Assembly: GCF_017814945.1 (NCBI RefSeq) | Contig: NZ_JAGIPX010000012.1 | Span: forward strand, 95,650-159,649 | Length of the DNA stretch: 64,000 nucleotides | Direction: 5' to 3' | Source: Paraburkholderia sp. LEh10 | GTDB taxonomy: Bacteria > Pseudomonadota > Gammaproteobacteria > Burkholderiales > Burkholderiaceae | In this document: positions 17,842 to 26,506 of the stretch, in pieces | Layout of the letters: every line of letters begins with the position of its first letter | Position numbering within the stretch: the stretch's first letter is position 1 | Position numbers and translations under genes: made by a program | Notes under the pieces: model-generated | The model's input: only the letters and a program-made list of their open reading frames with translations | Told to the model about the DNA's origin: nothing | The model's database searches: none

Positions 17842-19398
17842 TCAGTGCGCGCCCGCCGCCGCGGCGCCGCCGCCGCCCTTGGCTGGCTTCGTCAGCCAGA
17901 TGAGCGGAATGATGGCGATGAAGATCATCGACGAGAGCCAGAAGATATCGTTGATGCCAAGCACCGTCGCCTGCGCGTTCAGCGAGCGCTCGAAGAAAGC
18001 CACCGCCTGATCCGTGCTGCCGCCAAGCGTCGCGTGAATGTTCGTGAGAGCGTTCGCATAGTCGGGGTTGGTCGCGCCCGACTGTTCAGCGAGTTGCGCG
18101 TGATGCAGGATGGTCCGGTTGTTCCAGCCCGTCGTGACGAGCGATGTGCCCACGCCGCCCGCGAACACCCGCACGAAGTTCGACAGACCCGCCGCAGCCG
18201 GAATCTTGTCGGCGGGCAGGCCCGACAGGATGATTGCCGTCAGCGGCACGAAGAAGAACGCTGTCGGTATGCCTTGCAGCAGCGTCGGCAGGATCAGTGT
18301 CCACGCGTCGACGTCCGTCGTGTATTGCGAACGCATGAAGAACACGCCCGCATAGCCGACGAATGCGAGCGTCGCGAGCACGCGTGCGTCGGACTTCGGC
18401 ACGATCTTCGCCATCACGGGCGCGAGCAGCACGGCGAAGATGCCGAGCGGCGCCGTCACGAGGCCCGCATCCACCGAACGGTAGCCGAGATAGCCCTGAA
18501 TCCATTGCGGCAGTATCACGAGGTTCGAGAAGAACACCGCGTATGCAACCGAAATCGCGATCGTGCCGCCGCGAAAATTGCGCACCGCAAAGAGGCGGAT
18601 ATCGACAATCGGGTTCTTCTCCGTGAATTCCCATATCAGGAAAAACAGAAAGCTGACTGCGGCGACGACACCAAGCGTGCAGATCACGGGCGAGTTGAAC
18701 CAGTCGAGATCCTTGCCCTTGTCGAGCATGATCTGCAACGACGCAACCCACACGATCAGCGACATCAGGCCGACCTTGTCGATGGGCAGCTTGCGCGCCG
18801 GCGATTCGCGGTCGCGATAGATCATCCACGTCACGCCGGCCGCGAACAGGCCGACGGGAATGTTGATATAGAAGATCCACGACCAGCTGTAGCTGTCGGT
18901 GATCCAGCCGCCCAGCGCGGGACCCGCAATCGGCCCGACCGTCGCCGTCATCGCCCACAACGACAAGGCCGTCGAGCTTCTTTCCTTCGGATATGAGCCG
19001 AGCAGGATAGACTGCGAAAGCGGAATCAGCGGGCCCGCAACGGCGCCCTGCAACACGCGCGCGGCGAGCAGCACGATCAGGTTCGGCGCGACGCCGCACA
19101 GCCAGGACGAGAACACGAACAGCACAATCGCCGCCACGAACAGCTTGATCTGGCCGACTCGCTGCGTGAGCCAGCCCGTCAGCGGAATGGCGACGGCATT
19201 GGCCGCCGAAAACAGCGTGATCACCCACGTGCCTTCGTCGACGGATACGCCGAGATTGCCCGAGATGGTCGGAATGGCGACGTTCGCGATGGATGAGTCC
19301 AGCACGTTCATGAACGTGGCGAGCGCGACGGCGATGGTCGCGAGGACCAGCTTTCCGCCCGTGAGCGGCGGCGGTGCAAGTTGCGTCGAGGGATTCAT
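17842..19398 (-). CDS. emrB: DHA2 family MFS multidrug exporter, EmrB-like
   Basis: A 518-residue, 14-helix drug:proton antiporter. Typical blocks are TFMNVLDSSIANVAIPTISGNLG in the first helix, GWLTQRVGQ, and the motif C region GPIAGPALGGWITDSYSWSWIFYINIPVG. With the adjacent HlyD-type adaptor and outer-membrane lipoprotein it would pump hydrophobic or phenolic compounds across both membranes. The start at 19398 follows AAAGAGAG; the longer open frame upstream overlaps emrA and is not used. A MarR-type operator (19413-19424) lies 14 bp before the start, inside the emrA-emrB spacer. Confidence 0.9.
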   Translation of the reverse strand: MNPSTQLAPPPLTGGKLVLATIAVALATFMNVLDSSIANVAIPTISGNLGVSVDEGTWVITLFSAANAVAIPLTGWLTQRVGQIKLFVAAIVLFVFSSWLCGVAPNLIVLLAARVLQGAVAGPLIPLSQSILLGSYPKERSSTALSLWAMTATVGPIAGPALGGWITDSYSWSWIFYINIPVGLFAAGVTWMIYRDRESPARKLPIDKVGLMSLIVWVASLQIMLDKGKDLDWFNSPVICTLGVVAAVSFLFFLIWEFTEKNPIVDIRLFAVRNFRGGTIAISVAYAVFFSNLVILPQWIQGYLGYRSVDAGLVTAPLGIFAVLLAPVMAKIVPKSDARVLATLAFVGYAGVFFMRSQYTTDVDAWTLILPTLLQGIPTAFFFVPLTAIILSGLPADKIPAAAGLSNFVRVFAGGVGTSLVTTGWNNRTILHHAQLAEQSGATNPDYANALTNIHATLGGSTDQAVAFFERSLNAQATVLGINDIFWLSSMIFIAIIPLIWLTKPAKGGGGAAAAGAH

Positions 19399-19412
19399 GG
19401 CGCTCTCTTTAT

Positions 19413-19424
19413 CTGACTTGTCAG
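19413..19424. promoter_or_regulatory. MarR-type operator, copy 1 (before emrB)
   Basis: CTGACTTGTCAG, a palindrome with arms CTGAC/GTCAG. In gene direction it reads TACCTGACAAGTCAG. The same pattern, TAYCTGA-N3-GTCAG, occurs three more times in this locus. Confidence 0.72.
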
Positions 19425-19474
19425 GTAATTGAATAAACGAAGACGGATCGGACGACCGCGTCTTGCGGTGCGAT

Positions 19475-20800
19475 TCAGCCCGCGTGTCGTGCCGTGCCGT
19501 TCGTCTCGCCCGCGTCGCGCCTGGCGAGCGGCCGCGACGATGCGGCGTTGCCCGCCGACGCCGGATGCAGCGGCACGATGTTCTGCGCGATGATCTTCTC
19601 GATCTCGGCATCGGCCTGTGCGCCATATTGCGCAAACACATCGGTGCGATATGACGTCGTCACGGCGGCGCCGAGTTGCGGGCCGGTATCGTCGCGCGTG
19701 TCGACATCGACGTCCATCGACAGGCCGACACGCAGCGGATGCGCTTCGAGTTCCTTCTGATCGAGCTGGATGCGCGCTGGCAAACGCTGGACGATCTTGA
19801 TCCAGTTGCCTGTGGCGTTTTGCGCGGGCAGCGTCGCGAACGCACTGCCCGTGCCCGCTGAGAAACCGATCACGCGGCCGTGATACTTGACCTTGCTGCC
19901 GTACACGTCGGCCGTCAGCGTGACGGGCTGACCGAGACGCATGTTGCGCAACTGGATTTCCTTGAAGTTCGCATCGACCCACACGCCGTCGAGCGGCACG
20001 ATCGCCATCAGCGGCGTGCCCGGCGACACGCGCTGGCCGACCTGCACCGAGCGCTTCGCGACATAGCCGGTGACGGGCGCGGGCAACGTGTTGCGCGCAT
20101 ACGCAAGGTACGCGTCGCGCACCTTCGACGCGGCAGCCTGCACGTTCGGGTGCTGTTCGATCGTCGTGCGGTCGGTCAATGCGCGGTTAGCTTCCGCCTG
20201 TTGGCGCGCGGCGTCGAGCGCGGCCTGCGCGGCCGTCGCGGCATCGCGGGCATGCGCGATGTCTTCGGCGGACACGGCGCCCGTGCCGGCGACGGCCTGG
20301 CGACGGCGCAGATCGTCCTGCGCGCGAGCGAGATCGGATTGCTTTTGCGCGACGTTCGCGGCGTAGAAATCGTTGTTCACGTACAGGCTGCTCACTTGCC
20401 GCACGGTCTGCCCGAGCGTCGCTTCGGCATTGCCGAGCGCGATCCTCGCGTCGGCATTGTCGAGCGTGACGACAGGGTCGCCTTCCTTCACGATCTGCGT
20501 GTCGTCGGCGTTCACTGCGACGACGGTGCCTGTCAACTGAGGCGTCAGTTGCACGAGGTTGCCGCTGACATACGCATCGTCGGTGGACTCGTGGTAGCGG
20601 GCGTACGTCATGTAGTACGCGCCATACGCGGCCGACGACACCACCACGGCCACGCCGAGCAGTGCAAGCAGCGTCTTGCGCTTGCGTGTGTTCGGTTCGT
20701 TCGTGCCGGCAGCCTTCGCAGTCGATTGCGCATCATGCTTCGCGTCCGGCGCGGCGCTCTTTTGCGTCGCTTCGCGCTCCGGGGTATTGATTTCACTCAT
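19475..20800 (-). CDS. emrA: HlyD/EmrA family periplasmic adaptor
   Basis: A 441-residue membrane-fusion protein: one N-terminal helix (TLLALLGVAVVVSSAAYGAYYMTY), a lipoyl/barrel-sandwich domain (STDDAYVSGNLVQLTPQLTGTVVAV), a coiled-coil hairpin (about residues 120-215) and a beta-barrel part (YVAKRSVQVGQRVSPGTPLMAIVPL). It would link EmrB to the outer-membrane channel. GGAGA precedes the ATG. It begins 35 bp after the outer-membrane gene ends. The C-terminal 60 residues are low-complexity and longer than usual for EmrA. Confidence 0.9.
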   Translation of the reverse strand: MSEINTPEREATQKSAAPDAKHDAQSTAKAAGTNEPNTRKRKTLLALLGVAVVVSSAAYGAYYMTYARYHESTDDAYVSGNLVQLTPQLTGTVVAVNADDTQIVKEGDPVVTLDNADARIALGNAEATLGQTVRQVSSLYVNNDFYAANVAQKQSDLARAQDDLRRRQAVAGTGAVSAEDIAHARDAATAAQAALDAARQQAEANRALTDRTTIEQHPNVQAAASKVRDAYLAYARNTLPAPVTGYVAKRSVQVGQRVSPGTPLMAIVPLDGVWVDANFKEIQLRNMRLGQPVTLTADVYGSKVKYHGRVIGFSAGTGSAFATLPAQNATGNWIKIVQRLPARIQLDQKELEAHPLRVGLSMDVDVDTRDDTGPQLGAAVTTSYRTDVFAQYGAQADAEIEKIIAQNIVPLHPASAGNAASSRPLARRDAGETNGTARHAG

Positions 20801-20835
20801 TTCTGTTCTCCAGGGCAGATTCGTTGAATGGCCGC

Positions 20836-22329
20836 TCAGCGCGCGGCGACGGAAGCTGTGTTGGGTGCAGCGGAATCCGGGTTCGACGCATCGACGAAGC
20901 CGCCGCCAAGCGCGGAAGCCAGCGCAATCTGCTGGTCGCGGCGATCCATGCGCAGATTGGCGACGGCCTGATCGGCGGAAAGCGCGTTGACGTCGGCATT
21001 GAGCACCGTCAGCTGATTCGTGAGACCCGCCTTGTACTGCACGAGCGCGAGTTCGTCGGCCTTGCGCGCGGCGTCTTGCGCGGTCTGCGCATCGACGAGT
21101 TGCGCATCCGTCGAACGTATGCCGGCCAGTTGCGTCGCGACCTGGCTCAATGCCGTCACGAGCGTCTGGTTATAAGTCGCGACCGCGTAATCGAAGTCGG
21201 CATAGCGGCCCTTCAACTGCGCGCGCAACTCGCCCGCGTCGAAGATGGGCAGGTGAATCGCCGGGCCGACGGATGCCGTGCGGCTCGCCGCCGTCAGAAA
21301 GCGCCCAAAGCCGAACGCGTCGAGCCCGATTGCGGCGCTCAGATTGATGTCGGGATAGAACTCCGCCTTCGCTTCCTTCACGCCATGTGTCGTCGCATCC
21401 ACGCGCCAGCGCGCGGCCACGATGTCAGGGCGGCGGCTCACGAGATCGGCAGGCAGGTTGTCCGGCAGGCGCACGTCGTCGCCCGTGCCGAGCGTCGGGC
21501 GCGCGATCTGCAGGCCGCGGTCCGGACCGGCGCCGAGCAGCGCGGCGATCTGATAACGTGTCGTGAGAATCTGTCCGTCGAGCGATTTCAGCGCCGCGCG
21601 GCTCGTGGCGAGATTCGCCTGCGCGGTCTTGCGCTCGACTTCCGTATCGAGGCCCGTCGCGATGCGGCCTGCCGTGACGCGGTCGATCTGCTCGCGCTGC
21701 GTGATCTCCTGTTGCGCGATGTCGCGCAGCACATAGAGCCGCGCAAGCTGGTTGTAGGTACGGGCAATCGACGTCGTGAGCGTCAGCTTGACGACTTCGG
21801 CGTCGGCCTGGCTCGCCTGAAGCTGCGAGATCGCTGCCTTCAGCGCTTCACGGTTCTTGCCCCACAGGTCGAGGTCATAGGAGGCGCTCAGCAGGCCTTT
21901 GTTCTCCGTCTGCCATGAACCGCCGTACGGAGGCGGCACAAGCGCCGTGCTCGAAAACTGCTGCCGCATCAGCGAATAACTTGCATCGACGCGCGGCATC
22001 GTGCCCGCCTTCGCCGTTTCGCTAAACGCCGCCGCAGACGCAACGCGGGCGCGGGCCTGGTCGAGCGTGGGACTGCTCTTCAGCGCTTCGTCGATCAGCG
22101 CCTTCAGTTGCGCATCGCCGAACTGGTCAGCCCAGTCGGCAGCCGGCCAATGGCCCTGCTCGGCGGGAATGCTCTGCTGCGTCGCGTACTGCTGCGGCTC
22201 GGCCGTCTTCGCGTCGCTATGAATGCCCGCGTAGTTCACGCAAGCCGACAGCACCGACGCGAACATCACCGATACGCACACTTTCAGCACGCGTGACGCA
22301 TTGCGCCGGGCATATAACTGATTACTCAT
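20836..22329 (-). CDS. RND/EmrAB-type outer-membrane factor lipoprotein, NodT family
   Basis: A 497-residue TolC-like channel subunit. The N-terminus is a lipoprotein signal ending VLSAC, so it is lipidated. Two similar halves follow (ALKSSPTLDQARARVASAAA in the first and RRPDIVAARWRVDATTHGVKEAKAEFYPDINLSAAIG in the second), as in NodT/OprM proteins. It completes the tripartite pump with emrA and emrB downstream. A MarR-type operator at 22333-22344 ends 3 bp before the start codon and covers the ribosome-binding region. Confidence 0.9.
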   Translation of the reverse strand: MSNQLYARRNASRVLKVCVSVMFASVLSACVNYAGIHSDAKTAEPQQYATQQSIPAEQGHWPAADWADQFGDAQLKALIDEALKSSPTLDQARARVASAAAFSETAKAGTMPRVDASYSLMRQQFSSTALVPPPYGGSWQTENKGLLSASYDLDLWGKNREALKAAISQLQASQADAEVVKLTLTTSIARTYNQLARLYVLRDIAQQEITQREQIDRVTAGRIATGLDTEVERKTAQANLATSRAALKSLDGQILTTRYQIAALLGAGPDRGLQIARPTLGTGDDVRLPDNLPADLVSRRPDIVAARWRVDATTHGVKEAKAEFYPDINLSAAIGLDAFGFGRFLTAASRTASVGPAIHLPIFDAGELRAQLKGRYADFDYAVATYNQTLVTALSQVATQLAGIRSTDAQLVDAQTAQDAARKADELALVQYKAGLTNQLTVLNADVNALSADQAVANLRMDRRDQQIALASALGGGFVDASNPDSAAPNTASVAAR

Positions 22330-22332
22330 TTT

Positions 22333-22344
22333 CTGACCTATCAG
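22333..22344. promoter_or_regulatory. MarR-type operator, copy 2 (before the outer-membrane gene)
   Basis: CTGACCTATCAG; in gene direction TATCTGATAGGTCAG. It lies in the 37-bp spacer between the first marR gene and the channel gene and covers the site where ribosomes would bind. It matches the locus consensus TAYCTGA-N3-GTCAG. Confidence 0.7.
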
Positions 22345-22366
22345 ATAATTGGATAAAAAAATTCGT

Positions 22367-22804
22367 TCAGTCGTTTAGAAACTTGCGCAGCAGACGCTGA
22401 AGCTCTTCGAATTCGGCCTTGGAGAAATACTGGAGGCGCGTGTTGAGCACATCCGGCGCAATTCCGGCGATACGCAGCGCAACCTCGCGGCCTGCTTCCG
22501 TGAGTTCGAGATTCACCATGCGCCGGTCGTCGGTGCTGCGCGAGCGCTTCACCATGCCGAGCGTTTCGAGCTTGTCGAGCGTGCGCGTCATCAGGCCCGT
22601 GTCGATGCCCAGATATCGCGACAACGTAGCCGGTGTCGTATCTTTGCCGCGCAGCAGCGACATGAAAATGCCGACATGGTGCGCACGCACATTCAGGTCC
22701 TTCAACGCGGCGTCCATCTGCTCCATCACGAGATTGCGCGCCTTGACAATCGCGAACCCCACGTTGTCGGTCAAATTGAAATCGTCCCTGGAATAGTGCG
22801 ACAT
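22367..22804 (-). CDS. MarR family repressor (proximal copy)
   Basis: A 145-residue winged-helix regulator: dimer helices at both ends, recognition region TTPATLSRYLGIDTGLMTRTLDKLE and wing SRSTDDRRMVNLELT. GAGGAG precedes the ATG at 22804. It is the gene just before the outer-membrane channel and has its own operator copy 35 bp upstream (22840-22851). It is clearly a paralog of the next regulator (shared IDTGLMTR.LDKLET core and RLLRKF.ND end). It most likely represses the efflux operon and itself, and is released by a phenolic or drug ligand. Confidence 0.9.
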   Translation of the reverse strand: MSHYSRDDFNLTDNVGFAIVKARNLVMEQMDAALKDLNVRAHHVGIFMSLLRGKDTTPATLSRYLGIDTGLMTRTLDKLETLGMVKRSRSTDDRRMVNLELTEAGREVALRIAGIAPDVLNTRLQYFSKAEFEELQRLLRKFLND

Positions 22805-22839
22805 GATGTCTGACTCCTCGCTATTTGCAAGAACAATAA

Positions 22840-22851
22840 CTGACCTGTCAG
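22840..22851. promoter_or_regulatory. MarR-type operator, copy 3 (before the first marR gene)
   Basis: CTGACCTGTCAG, a perfect palindrome arm pair; in gene direction TATCTGACAGGTCAG. It sits 35 bp before the start codon, where it can cover the promoter. Confidence 0.75.
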
Positions 22852-22965
22852 ATATGTACAACGACCCCAGCGGGCAACACTTTGTTTCACCGGGGGCGAC
22901 AGTCTCTCTCTTTTCGTCGAACAATGCGACCGTGCGTGCCGTTCGTGCGCCGCGCGCGTTTCGTT

Positions 22966-23403
22966 TCAGTCGTTCACGAACTTGCGCAATAACCGGCGCA
23001 ATTCGTTGAGCTCGGCTTTCGTGAAGTCCTTCAGGCGCGCGTTGAGCACATCAGGCGCGATTTTCGGAATCTGGTCGGCGACGGCGAGGCCGTCTTTAGT
23101 CAGCGAAAGGTTGACGACGCGGCGGTCCTGCTCGTCGCGCGAACGCAACAGCAGCCCTTTCGTTTCCAGCTTGTCGAGCATGCGCGTCATCAGCCCCGTG
23201 TCGATGCCGAGCATTTTCGACAGTTCGAACGGTGTGGATGCGAGTTTCTGTCGGAGCATCAGCATGATGCCCATCTGCTGGCCGGAGATATCGAGGTCCT
23301 TGAGCGCCGCGTCCATCTCCGTCACGATCAGGTTGCGCGCCTTCACGAGCTGGTAACCGACGCTCTCCGTGACCTTGAAATTGTCTTTGGTGTAGTGACG
23401 CAC
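22966..23403 (-). CDS. MarR family repressor (distal copy)
   Basis: A second 145-residue MarR protein, paralogous to the one that follows it. Core: STPFELSKMLGIDTGLMTRMLDKLE and wing SRDEQDRRVVNLSLT, ending RRLLRKFVND. The two copies are equal in length and co-directional, separated by about 160 bp with an operator between them, so they arose by tandem duplication. Differences lie mostly in the ligand-facing helices, which suggests different inducers acting at the same DNA sites. Confidence 0.9.
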   Translation of the reverse strand: MRHYTKDNFKVTESVGYQLVKARNLIVTEMDAALKDLDISGQQMGIMLMLRQKLASTPFELSKMLGIDTGLMTRMLDKLETKGLLLRSRDEQDRRVVNLSLTKDGLAVADQIPKIAPDVLNARLKDFTKAELNELRRLLRKFVND

Positions 23404-23434
23404 GCGAGGCCTCCCGAACCGAAACGCGATCTGA

Positions 23435-23446
23435 CTGACAAATCAG
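23435..23446. promoter_or_regulatory. MarR-type operator, copy 4 (before the second marR gene)
   Basis: CTGACAAATCAG; in gene direction TATCTGATTTGTCAG. It lies 31 bp before the start codon. An extra TCTGA just to its left gives a partly overlapping second half-site. Confidence 0.7.
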
Positions 23447-23485
23447 ATACTAGCAAATCAGCGTCTGTCGGTCCGTGAAATGCGT

Positions 23486-25084
23486 TTATTTCAGCCCGAG
23501 ACGCCTCGCGAGCCGGTTCAGGTTCGCGCGGTCCATGCCGAGCGAGCGCGCGACGGCCGCCCAGTTGTGGTTGTTGCGCTCGAGCGCGTCGGCGACGAGC
23601 GTGCGCTCATACGCTGTGACGGCACTGCGGAAATCGGTGGCGCTCGCGTCGCCAGAGGCAGTCGCGGACGACGCGGCGGCCGGCAGCTCGCCGCCGCTGT
23701 TGGCCGACATGCCGAGATCGGCCGCCGTCAGCGTGAGGATGCGCGGACGCTCGCGATGCCTCGACAATGCCTTGAACGCGCTGCGCCCGATCATATGCTC
23801 CAGCTCGCGGACGTTGCCCGGCCAGTTGTACGAGAGCAAGGCGGTTTGCGCGTCCTGTCCGAGCCGGATGCTGAGCAGCCCGAGCCGCGCGCGATTCTCT
23901 TCGAGGAAGAAGCCGGCAAGCAGCAGCACGTCGCGTCCGCGCTCGCGCAGCGGCGGCACGCGCAGCGGATACACGCTCAGCCTGTGATACAGGTCCGCGC
24001 GAAAACGCCCGTCGCGCACTTCCTCGACCAGATCGCGGTTCGTAGCGGCGATGAGCCGCACGTCCACCTTATGCTCGCTATCCGAGCCGATGCGCTGCAA
24101 CTGCCCGTTCTGCAACACACGCAGCAGTTTCGCCTGCACGCCGAGTGGCAATTCGCCGACTTCGTCGAGAAAGAGCGTGCCGCCATCGGCAAGCTCGAAC
24201 TTGCCGCGCCGATCCGACGATGCGCCCGAGAACGCGCCGCGTACATGCCCGAACAGTTCGCTCTCGACGAGCGTATCCGGCAGCGCCGCGCAGTTCAGGC
24301 TGATCATCGGCTTGCTGGCGCGCGGCGAACCGCTATGGATCGCGTTCGCGACGAGTTCCTTGCCGACACCCGTTTCGCCCGTGATGAGCACGGTCAGGTC
24401 GCTGTTCGCGACGACGCGGATCTCGTTGATCAGTTGCTGGTGCGCCGCGCTGCTGCCGATCAGTTCGCGGCTGCCCTGTCCGCTTGCCTGTCGATAAGCC
24501 TCCGCGCGTTGCCGCTCTTCTTCCGTATTGCGCTCCAGCGTATCGATGCGTTCCGCGACGCTCACCGTCGCCGCCGCGAGGCTCAGAAACGCCTGCAACG
24601 TGTTCATGTCGATGCTGTCGAAGCACGCCGGATCGAGCGCATCGAGCGTCAGCAAGCCCCACGGCCTGCCGCCGATCAGCAACGGACAGCCGAGACAATC
24701 ATGCACTTCAAGATGGCCGCTTACGCCCTGCACCAGACCATCGTAGGGATCGGGCAAGCCGGAATCCGCGGGAAAGCGCGTCGGCTCGCGCCGCGATAGC
24801 AACGCTTCGAAACGCGGATGGTCGCCTACGCGAAAGCGCCGGCCGAGCGTGTCGCCGCTCAGGCCATCGATGGCAAGCGGCACGAGCGTGTCGTCGTCGA
24901 GACGCAATAGCGCCGCGGCGTCGCCGGGGAAAAGCGTGCGCAGCGTGGTCAGAAGGCGGCGGTACCGCTCGCGCTCGGGCAAGTCGCGCGACAGGTCCTC
25001 GACGAGCGGAATCAGCGCGTCGAGCACCTCTGATGCAGTCAATTTGACTTCTGATGGAGTCGTTTTAACGCTCGTCATATTCAC
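23486..25084 (-). CDS. norR: nitric-oxide-responsive sigma-54 activator NorR
   Basis: A 532-residue enhancer-binding protein. The N-terminal GAF domain (about residues 20-170) has the conserved FPADSGLPDPYDGL and CLGCPLL blocks around the NO-sensing iron. The AAA+ domain follows (Walker A GETGVGKE, Walker B TLFLDEVGELP), then a Fis-type helix-turn-helix end (NHNWAAVARSLGMDRANLNRLARRLGLK). The sigma-54 contact loop reads GAFSGA instead of GAFTGA. It is divergent from hmp, its likely target. The ATG at 25084 has a weak ribosome site, and the first 16 codons carry three NorR-type boxes, so a later TTG or GTG start is possible. Confidence 0.92.
   Translation of the reverse strand: MNMTSVKTTPSEVKLTASEVLDALIPLVEDLSRDLPERERYRRLLTTLRTLFPGDAAALLRLDDDTLVPLAIDGLSGDTLGRRFRVGDHPRFEALLSRREPTRFPADSGLPDPYDGLVQGVSGHLEVHDCLGCPLLIGGRPWGLLTLDALDPACFDSIDMNTLQAFLSLAAATVSVAERIDTLERNTEEERQRAEAYRQASGQGSRELIGSSAAHQQLINEIRVVANSDLTVLITGETGVGKELVANAIHSGSPRASKPMISLNCAALPDTLVESELFGHVRGAFSGASSDRRGKFELADGGTLFLDEVGELPLGVQAKLLRVLQNGQLQRIGSDSEHKVDVRLIAATNRDLVEEVRDGRFRADLYHRLSVYPLRVPPLRERGRDVLLLAGFFLEENRARLGLLSIRLGQDAQTALLSYNWPGNVRELEHMIGRSAFKALSRHRERPRILTLTAADLGMSANSGGELPAAASSATASGDASATDFRSAVTAYERTLVADALERNNHNWAAVARSLGMDRANLNRLARRLGLK
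25038..25084. promoter_or_regulatory. three NorR-type boxes GT-N7-AC
   Basis: GTCAATTTGAC (25038-25048), GTCGTTTTAAC (25059-25069) and GTCATATTCAC (25074-25084) each fit the GT-N7-AC core known for NorR enhancers. The first is a full palindrome. Three sites are the usual number for NorR. They end 42 bp before the sigma-54 promoter of hmp. Confidence 0.68.
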
Positions 25085-25126
25085 ATCTGACTTTTATAAC
25101 CATATGATTTTACGACGTTTTAATGC

Positions 25127-25142
25127 TGGCCCGATACCTGCA
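25127..25142 (+). promoter_or_regulatory. sigma-54 (-24/-12) promoter of hmp
   Basis: TGGCCCGATACCTGCA fits the sigma-54 consensus TGGCACG-N4-TTGC with the invariant GG and GC at the right spacing. It lies 67 bp before the hmp start and just downstream of the NorR-type boxes. Confidence 0.78.
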
Positions 25143-25209
25143 TTAGAGACAACCCGAAGCCCGCCGAAATCCGCGGGACACACTCACCCTTAATGCGAGG
25201 AATCAACTC

Positions 25210-26391
25210 ATGCTGTCAGCCGAACATCGCGCAATCATCAAGGCAACCGTCCCGCTGCTCGAAAGCGGCGGCGAAGCGCTCACCACGCATTTCTACAAGA
25301 CGATGCTGGCGGAGTACCCGAGCGTGCGGCCGCTGTTCAACCAGGCGCACCAGCAGTCGGGCGACCAGCCGCGCGCGCTTGCCAACGCGGTGCTGATGTA
25401 CGCGCGTCATATCGAACAACTCGAACAACTCGGCGGACTGGTTTCGCAAATCGTCAACAAGCACGTCGCGCTGAACATCCTGCCCGAACATTATCCGATC
25501 GTCGGCACATGTTTGCTGCGCGCGATCCGCGAAGTGCTCGGAGCGGAAATCGCAACGGATGCCGTGATCGAGGCGTGGGGCGCCGCGTATCAGCAACTGG
25601 CCGATCTGCTGATCGGCCTCGAAGAGAAGGTCTACACCGAGAAGGAAACGTCGAAGGGCGGCTGGCGCGGCACGCGCCCGTTCGTGGTCGCGCACAAGGT
25701 CAAGGAAAGCGAGGAAATCACGTCGTTCTATCTGCGTCCGGCCGACGGCGGCGACTTGCTCGAATTCACGCCTGGCCAATATATCGGTCTGCGCCTGATT
25801 GTCGACGGTGAAGAGATTCGCCGCAACTATTCGCTGTCAGCTGCGGCAAACGGCCGCGAATATCGGATCAGCGTGAAGCGCGAGCCGAATGGCAAGGGCT
25901 CGAATTTCCTGCACGATACCGTGAACGAAGGCACGACGCTGGATCTGTTCGCACCGTCGGGCGATTTCACGCTGGAGCACAACGACAAGCCTCTCGTGCT
26001 GATCAGCGGCGGTGTCGGCATCACGCCGACGCTCGCGATGCTGCATGCGGCGCTGAAAACGTCGCGCCCGATTCACTTCATCCATGCGGCGCGTCACGGC
26101 GGAGTGCACGCGTTCCGCGAGTTCATCGACGATCTCGCGAACCGTCACCCGCAACTCAAGCGCTTTTACGTGTATGAGAAGCCGCGTCAGCAGGATGATG
26201 CGCATCACGCGGAAGGCTATATCGATGAAGCGCGATTGAATCAGTGGCTGCCCGCGACGCGTGACGTCGACGTGTATTTCCTCGGACCGAAGCCTTTCAT
26301 GAAGGCCATCAAGCGTCATCTGAAAGCCATCGGCGTGCCGGAAAAGCAGAGCCGTTTCGAGTTCTTTGGCCCGGCTTCGGCGCTGGACTGA
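25210..26391 (+). CDS. hmp: flavohemoprotein, nitric oxide dioxygenase
   Basis: A 393-residue NO-detoxifying enzyme that oxidises NO to nitrate with O2 and NAD(P)H. The globin domain (residues 1-140) shows HFYKTML, the proximal-helix block VNKHVALNILPEHYPIVG and YQQLADLLIG. A ferredoxin-reductase-type FAD domain (RRNYSLSAAANG) and an NAD domain (ISGGVGITPTLAMLHAAL, FLGPKPFMKAIKRHLKAIGV) follow. Length matches Hmp. GAGGAA precedes the ATG. It is divergent from norR and preceded by a sigma-54 promoter, so NO induction through NorR is strongly suggested. Confidence 0.96.
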   Translation: MLSAEHRAIIKATVPLLESGGEALTTHFYKTMLAEYPSVRPLFNQAHQQSGDQPRALANAVLMYARHIEQLEQLGGLVSQIVNKHVALNILPEHYPIVGTCLLRAIREVLGAEIATDAVIEAWGAAYQQLADLLIGLEEKVYTEKETSKGGWRGTRPFVVAHKVKESEEITSFYLRPADGGDLLEFTPGQYIGLRLIVDGEEIRRNYSLSAAANGREYRISVKREPNGKGSNFLHDTVNEGTTLDLFAPSGDFTLEHNDKPLVLISGGVGITPTLAMLHAALKTSRPIHFIHAARHGGVHAFREFIDDLANRHPQLKRFYVYEKPRQQDDAHHAEGYIDEARLNQWLPATRDVDVYFLGPKPFMKAIKRHLKAIGVPEKQSRFEFFGPASALD

Positions 26392-26506
26392 TAAGGCGCT
26401 TTTCGTTGTAGTGGTTGTTGTCTGTTGAAGGCTACCCTGGCAGTACTTTGGAAGAGGCGAGTTCATGCGTCTCTTCCATTTTTTTGCGCGCCGGCAAAGC
26501 ACTGCT

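Noticed and set aside
17737..18996. Open frame opposite emrB
   Set aside because: It crosses the 36-bp palindrome and is antisense to a clear DHA2 transporter; no domain is visible.
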